In this document: one piece after another, positions 5,559-8,285 of the stretch | Layout of the letters: each line of letters starts with the position of its first letter | Numbering within the stretch: position 1 is the first letter of the stretch | NCBI GenBank assembly: GCA_023301665.1 | Contig: JALZUL010000280.1 | Coordinates: 1-8,285 of the forward strand | Reading direction: 5' to 3' | Origin: Ascidiaceihabitans sp. | GTDB taxonomy: Bacteria; Pseudomonadota; Alphaproteobacteria; Rhodobacterales; Rhodobacteraceae | DNA: 8,285 nt | The notes under the pieces: model-generated | Seen by the model: only the letters and a program-made list of their open reading frames with translations | Told to the model about the DNA's origin: nothing | Databases searched by the model: none | Made by a program: the position numbers and the translations under genes

Positions 5559-7748
5559 TTAACCGATGATGTCGTTCAACACTTTAGATGGGCGCATCAC
5601 CGCGGCGGTTTTCGCAGCGTCACCACGGTAATAACCGCCTAGGTCAACTGTTGGACCTTGAGCCGCCAACAATTCAGCCAAGATTGCGGCCTCGTTTGTT
5701 GCCAAGGCTTCGGCGATTGGTGCGAAGTGTGCAGCCATGTCTGCATCACCAGTCTGGGTGGCCAAAGCCTCGGCCCAGTAGCGTGCAAACCAGTAGTGGC
5801 TATCGCGGTTATCGTGTTCATTCACTTTGCGTGAGGGGGAGCGGCCGTTGTCCAAGATGCCTTGGGTTGCTGCATCAACTGCATCGCCCAAAACGCGCGC
5901 TTTTTCGTTGCCTTTTGCATCAGCAAGGAAGGTCAAGCTTTCGCCCAACGCGCAGAACTCGCCAAGGCTGTCCCAACGCAGGTGGTTTTGTTCCATCAGT
6001 TGTTGCACGTGCTTAGGTGCAGAGCCGCCAGCGCCTGTTTCAAACAAGCCGCCACCGTTCATCAATTTCACGATGGACAACATTTTTGCAGAGGTCGCCA
6101 ATTCGAGGATCGGGAACAAGTCAGTCAGGTAGTCGCGCAAAACGTTGCCTGTGATGGCAATGGAATTTTCGCCTTTGGTGATGATCTCAAGTGAGGCGCG
6201 CGTGGCTTCACGTGGAGCCATGATTTGGAATTTGTCGGCAACGCCTTGTGCCTCCAAGATTGGTTTCACGTAAGCGATCAACTGTGCATCGTGCGCACGG
6301 TCTGCGTCTAACCAGAAGATGGCGTTGCAGCCTTCTGCTTTTTGACGTGAGATCGCAAGGTGTACCCAGTCTTCGATAGGTGCTTGACGAGCAGAGGCTG
6401 AGCGCCAGATATCACCAGCTTCAACTTTGTGGCTGTGCAGCACTGTGCCATCGTCCAAGATCATTTTCACAGTACCAGCTTGTGCGATCTCGAATGTGGT
6501 TGGGTGCGAGCCGTATTCTTCGGCTTTTTGTGCCATAAGGCCGATGTTTTGAACCGTGCCGGCTGTGGCCGGGTTCAATTTACCGTTCTCTTTGAAGAAC
6601 TTGATGCTCTCGTCATAGACTGGTGCGTATGAGTTGTCTGGAATAACGCAGTTTGAATCGGCTTCTTTACCGTCAGGCCCCCAACCTTTGCCGCCTGCAC
6701 GGATAAGCGCTGGCATGGATGCATCGATGATCACGTCAGATGGGACGTGAAGGTTGGTGATGCCTTTGTCGGAATCAACCATGTAAAGTGGTGGGCGTGA
6801 TGCCATGCAGGCATCGATGTCAGCAACGATTTCTGCATTGCCTTCAACGCGTGCCAACAAATCGCCAAGACCGGAGTTCGGGTTAACGCCCAAATCTGAC
6901 ATTGTCGCACCGTGTTTTTCAAAAACAGGAGCAAGGAAGGCTTTAACCGCGTGGCCAAAGATGATGGGGTCAGAAACCTTCATCATCGTGGCTTTCATGT
7001 GCAATGAGAACAGCGTGCCTTCGGCTTTTGTTTTCTCAATCTCATCCGCAAGGAATGCGTCAAGTGCTCCGCCGCTCATGAATGTTGCATCAACCACGGT
7101 GCCTGCTGGATAGCTTAGGCCATCTTTCAGGACAGTTTCGCCGTTGGCGGTTTCTAGAACGATCTTAGCACCAGTTTCTTTCGCAAGAGTTGCTGAAACC
7201 TCGTTAGAGAAGAAGTCACCACCAGACATTGCCGCTACGCGTGTTTGGCTTGTGGCGGTCCAATCGCCCATACGGTGCGGGTTGTTTTGAGCATAGCTTT
7301 TGACGGCTTTGGCTGCGCGGCGGTCAGAGTTACCTTCGCGAAGCACTGGGTTCACAGCAGAGCCCTTAAGGCCGTCGTATTTCGCGCGGATGGCTTTTTC
7401 ATCTTCTGTTGAAGGTGCTTCTGGGTAATCAGGAAGCGCATAGCCCTTTGATTGTAGCTCGGTGATAGCAGCAAGAAGCTGTGGAACTGATGCTGAGATG
7501 TTTGGAAGCTTTATAACGTTTGCTTCAGGTGTTTTCACCAAACGGCCCAATTCAGCAAGATCGTCAGACTGACGTTGTTCTTGGGTCAGGTGCTCAGGGA
7601 ATGTTGCAATAATACGGCCCGCAAGGCTGATATCTTTTGTGCCTACAGAAACGCCCGCAGCGGCTGCGAATTTCTGAATGATTGGTAGGAAAGATGCGGA
7701 CGCGAGCTCAGGCGCTTCGTCAACTTTTGTGTAGATGATATCAGACAT
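5559..7748 (-). CDS. icd: Isocitrate dehydrogenase, NADP-dependent, monomeric type
   Basis: A 729-residue protein with the length and motifs of monomeric isocitrate dehydrogenase (about 740 residues), unrelated in layout to the dimeric 400-residue enzyme. Visible marks are REGNSDRRA (137-145; substrate serine, asparagine and arginines), LHMKATMMKVSDP (249-261; catalytic lysine region), DASMPALIRAGGKGWGPDGK (342-361), and ETGAGGSAPKH (570-580) with LRWDSLGEF (590-598), the NADP-binding part including H580, R591 and D593. It oxidises isocitrate to 2-oxoglutarate and CO2 in the TCA cycle, making NADPH. The ATG at 7748 is supported by AGAGG six bases upstream. The gene is transcribed alone as far as seen, converging on the sulfonate operon. 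Its metabolism is only indirectly connected: C2 units from sulfoacetaldehyde would enter the same cycle. No frameshift or missing motif is apparent. Confidence 0.97.
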   Translation of the reverse strand: MSDIIYTKVDEAPELASASFLPIIQKFAAAAGVSVGTKDISLAGRIIATFPEHLTQEQRQSDDLAELGRLVKTPEANVIKLPNISASVPQLLAAITELQSKGYALPDYPEAPSTEDEKAIRAKYDGLKGSAVNPVLREGNSDRRAAKAVKSYAQNNPHRMGDWTATSQTRVAAMSGGDFFSNEVSATLAKETGAKIVLETANGETVLKDGLSYPAGTVVDATFMSGGALDAFLADEIEKTKAEGTLFSLHMKATMMKVSDPIIFGHAVKAFLAPVFEKHGATMSDLGVNPNSGLGDLLARVEGNAEIVADIDACMASRPPLYMVDSDKGITNLHVPSDVIIDASMPALIRAGGKGWGPDGKEADSNCVIPDNSYAPVYDESIKFFKENGKLNPATAGTVQNIGLMAQKAEEYGSHPTTFEIAQAGTVKMILDDGTVLHSHKVEAGDIWRSASARQAPIEDWVHLAISRQKAEGCNAIFWLDADRAHDAQLIAYVKPILEAQGVADKFQIMAPREATRASLEIITKGENSIAITGNVLRDYLTDLFPILELATSAKMLSIVKLMNGGGLFETGAGGSAPKHVQQLMEQNHLRWDSLGEFCALGESLTFLADAKGNEKARVLGDAVDAATQGILDNGRSPSRKVNEHDNRDSHYWFARYWAEALATQTGDADMAAHFAPIAEALATNEAAILAELLAAQGPTVDLGGYYRGDAAKTAAVMRPSKVLNDIIG

Positions 7749-7754
7749 ATGTAA

Positions 7755-7759
7755 CCTCT
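7755..7759 (-). promoter_or_regulatory. Ribosome-binding site of icd
   Basis: On the minus strand AGAGG ends six bases before the ATG at 7748, a good Shine-Dalgarno spacing that fixes the icd start. Confidence 0.7.
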
Positions 7760-7808
7760 ATGAATGTGATTTGGCCGTTCCATAGCGGATGTAACGGGCG
7801 ACGTCGAC

Positions 7809-7827
7809 TGTATACCGTTGTATGCCG
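7809..7827. repeat. Tandem direct repeat with 10-bp period upstream of icd
   Basis: TGTATACCG (7809-7817) and TGTATGCCG (7819-7827) are 9-base direct repeats with one mismatch, spaced one helical turn apart. They lie 60-80 bp upstream of the icd start, read on its strand as CGGCATACA then CGGTATACA. The spacing suits a dimeric regulator bound on one face of the DNA, but no known consensus is matched with confidence. Confidence 0.4.
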
Positions 7828-7909
7828 AGATTTATTTTCCGGACAATTGGTTCTTTGCTTTAACAGGTTTTGTCCAAAATGTGCTGATTATTGCCCTAAA
7901 TTGGATGGT

Positions 7910-7931
7910 TTTCGATGATTTTTGATCGAAA
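7910..7931. repeat. AT-rich inverted repeat followed by a T run
   Basis: TTTCGAT (7910-7916) and ATCGAAA (7925-7931) form a 7-bp inverted repeat around an 8-base loop. TCTGATTTTTT follows at 7932-7942. On the plus strand this resembles a weak intrinsic terminator, though only two pairs are G-C and no plus-strand gene lies directly upstream. An operator or a barrier between the divergent units is equally possible. Confidence 0.35.
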
Positions 7932-7963
7932 TCTGATTTTTTAGCGTTGGTGATTTCAATTTA

Positions 7964-7977
7964 TGCAACCGGTTGCA
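7964..7977. promoter_or_regulatory. Probable LacI-family operator
   Basis: TGCAACCGGTTGCA is a perfect 14-bp palindrome with the central CCGG and flanking AA/TT typical of LacI/GalR-family operators. Allowing one mismatched pair, symmetry extends to 7961-7980. It sits about 216 bp upstream of icd and about 295 bp upstream of the right-edge start codon, in the AT-rich part of the divergent region. LacI-type regulators usually control sugar or sugar-acid uptake genes, so I expect the target to be the rightward operon beyond the window. Neither the regulator gene nor a second operator copy is visible here. Confidence 0.6.
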
Positions 7978-8000
7978 AAATGACAGGTTCAAGGTAAAGT
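7973..8000 (+). promoter_or_regulatory. Candidate rightward promoter overlapping the operator
   Basis: TTGCAA (7973-7978), 16 bases, then TAAAGT (7995-8000) is a plausible -35/-10 pair of moderate quality. Its -35 element lies inside the LacI-type palindrome, which would let the repressor block polymerase. The match is weak (4 of 6 at each element), and the transcript would carry a leader of over 250 bases. Confidence 0.25.
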
Positions 8001-8260
8001 AATACTCGAATCACTGGGACAATCACGTGTCACGGGGCTGATCTGTATCAATCGCATGCTCACAAGCTGGCGGTTGAAAATAGAAAGGTTAGGCCGACAC
8101 AACTGGTCTGGACATTCAAAATAACTGAGCTGGCGATTTAACCGCCGGTGACATCGACTTTCTTGAGTAAGCGCGAGTTCGCAAAGCTTGGACAGAGAGT
8201 AAACAAGAGGCCTCGTTAAGGGGTCCCGGTAATATAAACTGTGCGCCGGGCACAATATTG

Positions 8261-8283
8261 GGAGGAAAATAATGAAAATGTGA
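8261..8283 (+). promoter_or_regulatory. Strong ribosome-binding site with a three-codon mini-ORF at the window edge
   Basis: GGAGG (8261-8265) lies six bases before ATG at 8272, an ideal arrangement, yet that frame reads ATG AAA ATG TGA and stops at 8283. A GTG at 8280 overlaps the end of this frame and leads AAA into the unseen sequence. Either the real gene begins at that GTG, the mini-ORF is a coupled leader, or the edge carries a frameshift. The product cannot be told. Confidence 0.4.
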
Positions 8284-8285
8284 AA

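Larger units (their letters stand above)
7749..8271. other. Divergent regulatory region without a gene
   Basis: About 520 bp lie between the start of icd (leftward) and the ribosome-binding site at the right edge (rightward). The half nearer icd, roughly 7831-7985, is clearly AT-richer than the coding DNA and holds the repeats and operator listed separately. The half nearer the right edge, 8000-8250, shows no recognisable protein on either strand. A minus-strand frame at 7989-8255 has only a TTG start and no family character. It may be a long untranslated leader. A loose CCCGG (8224-8228) / CCGGG (8246-8250) pair could form a stem just upstream of the ribosome-binding site. Confidence 0.6.

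Noticed and set aside
7818..7846. icd promoter with -35 TTGTCC and -10 ATACAA on the minus strand
   Set aside because: The spacing is 17 bp, but the -10 match is poor and overlaps the tandem repeat, so it is too weak to list as a feature.
7989..8255. Minus-strand frame of 88 codons in the divergent region
   Set aside because: It has a TTG start without a ribosome-binding site, no recognisable domain and mixed composition. It more likely reflects chance openness of non-coding DNA.
1..8285. CRISPR array, tRNA/rRNA genes, insertion sequence or phage genes
   Set aside because: No regularly spaced repeats, cloverleaf-like segments, transposase motifs or long terminal inverted repeats were seen on either strand.

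Overview
The window looks like part of the chromosome of a marine alphaproteobacterium, most likely of the Roseobacter group (Rhodobacterales). The base composition is balanced by eye. The gene content combines a C3-organosulfonate catabolic operon with a monomeric NADP-dependent isocitrate dehydrogenase. The lineage is inferred from gene content and protein style, not from a marker gene.

Positions 1-5374 hold one tightly packed plus-strand operon. It opens with the last residues of a membrane protein resembling the large (DctM) subunit of a TRAP transporter. A histidinol-dehydrogenase-like protein (hpsN), a short-chain dehydrogenase (hpsO) and a zinc alcohol dehydrogenase (hpsP) follow. Next come the two subunits of a thiamine-diphosphate sulfopyruvate decarboxylase (comD, comE) and an FMN-dependent 2-hydroxyacid dehydrogenase (slcD-like). 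Most junctions overlap by a few bases or lie within 11 bp, so translation is probably coupled. The exception is 66 bp in front of comD.

Read together, the genes describe uptake of 2,3-dihydroxypropane-1-sulfonate (DHPS) and adjustment of its C2 stereochemistry by HpsO/HpsP. HpsN then oxidises it to 3-sulfolactate, the FMN enzyme oxidises sulfolactate to sulfopyruvate, and ComDE decarboxylates that to sulfoacetaldehyde. The desulfonating step (Xsc, or SuyAB/CuyA in alternative branches) is not in the window and must be elsewhere.

Positions 5375-5558 are a short convergent intergenic gap with a perfect 14-bp palindrome and no convincing gene. Positions 5559-7748 carry icd on the minus strand, a full-length monomeric isocitrate dehydrogenase of the TCA cycle that faces the sulfonate operon.

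Positions 7749-8271 are a divergent, non-coding regulatory region of about 520 bp. It contains a tandem 10-bp-period repeat close to icd, an AT-rich inverted repeat followed by a T run, and a perfect palindrome TGCAACCGGTTGCA of the LacI-family operator type. At the right edge a strong ribosome-binding site precedes an ATG that reaches a stop after three codons. The gene served by this region lies mostly or wholly beyond the window.
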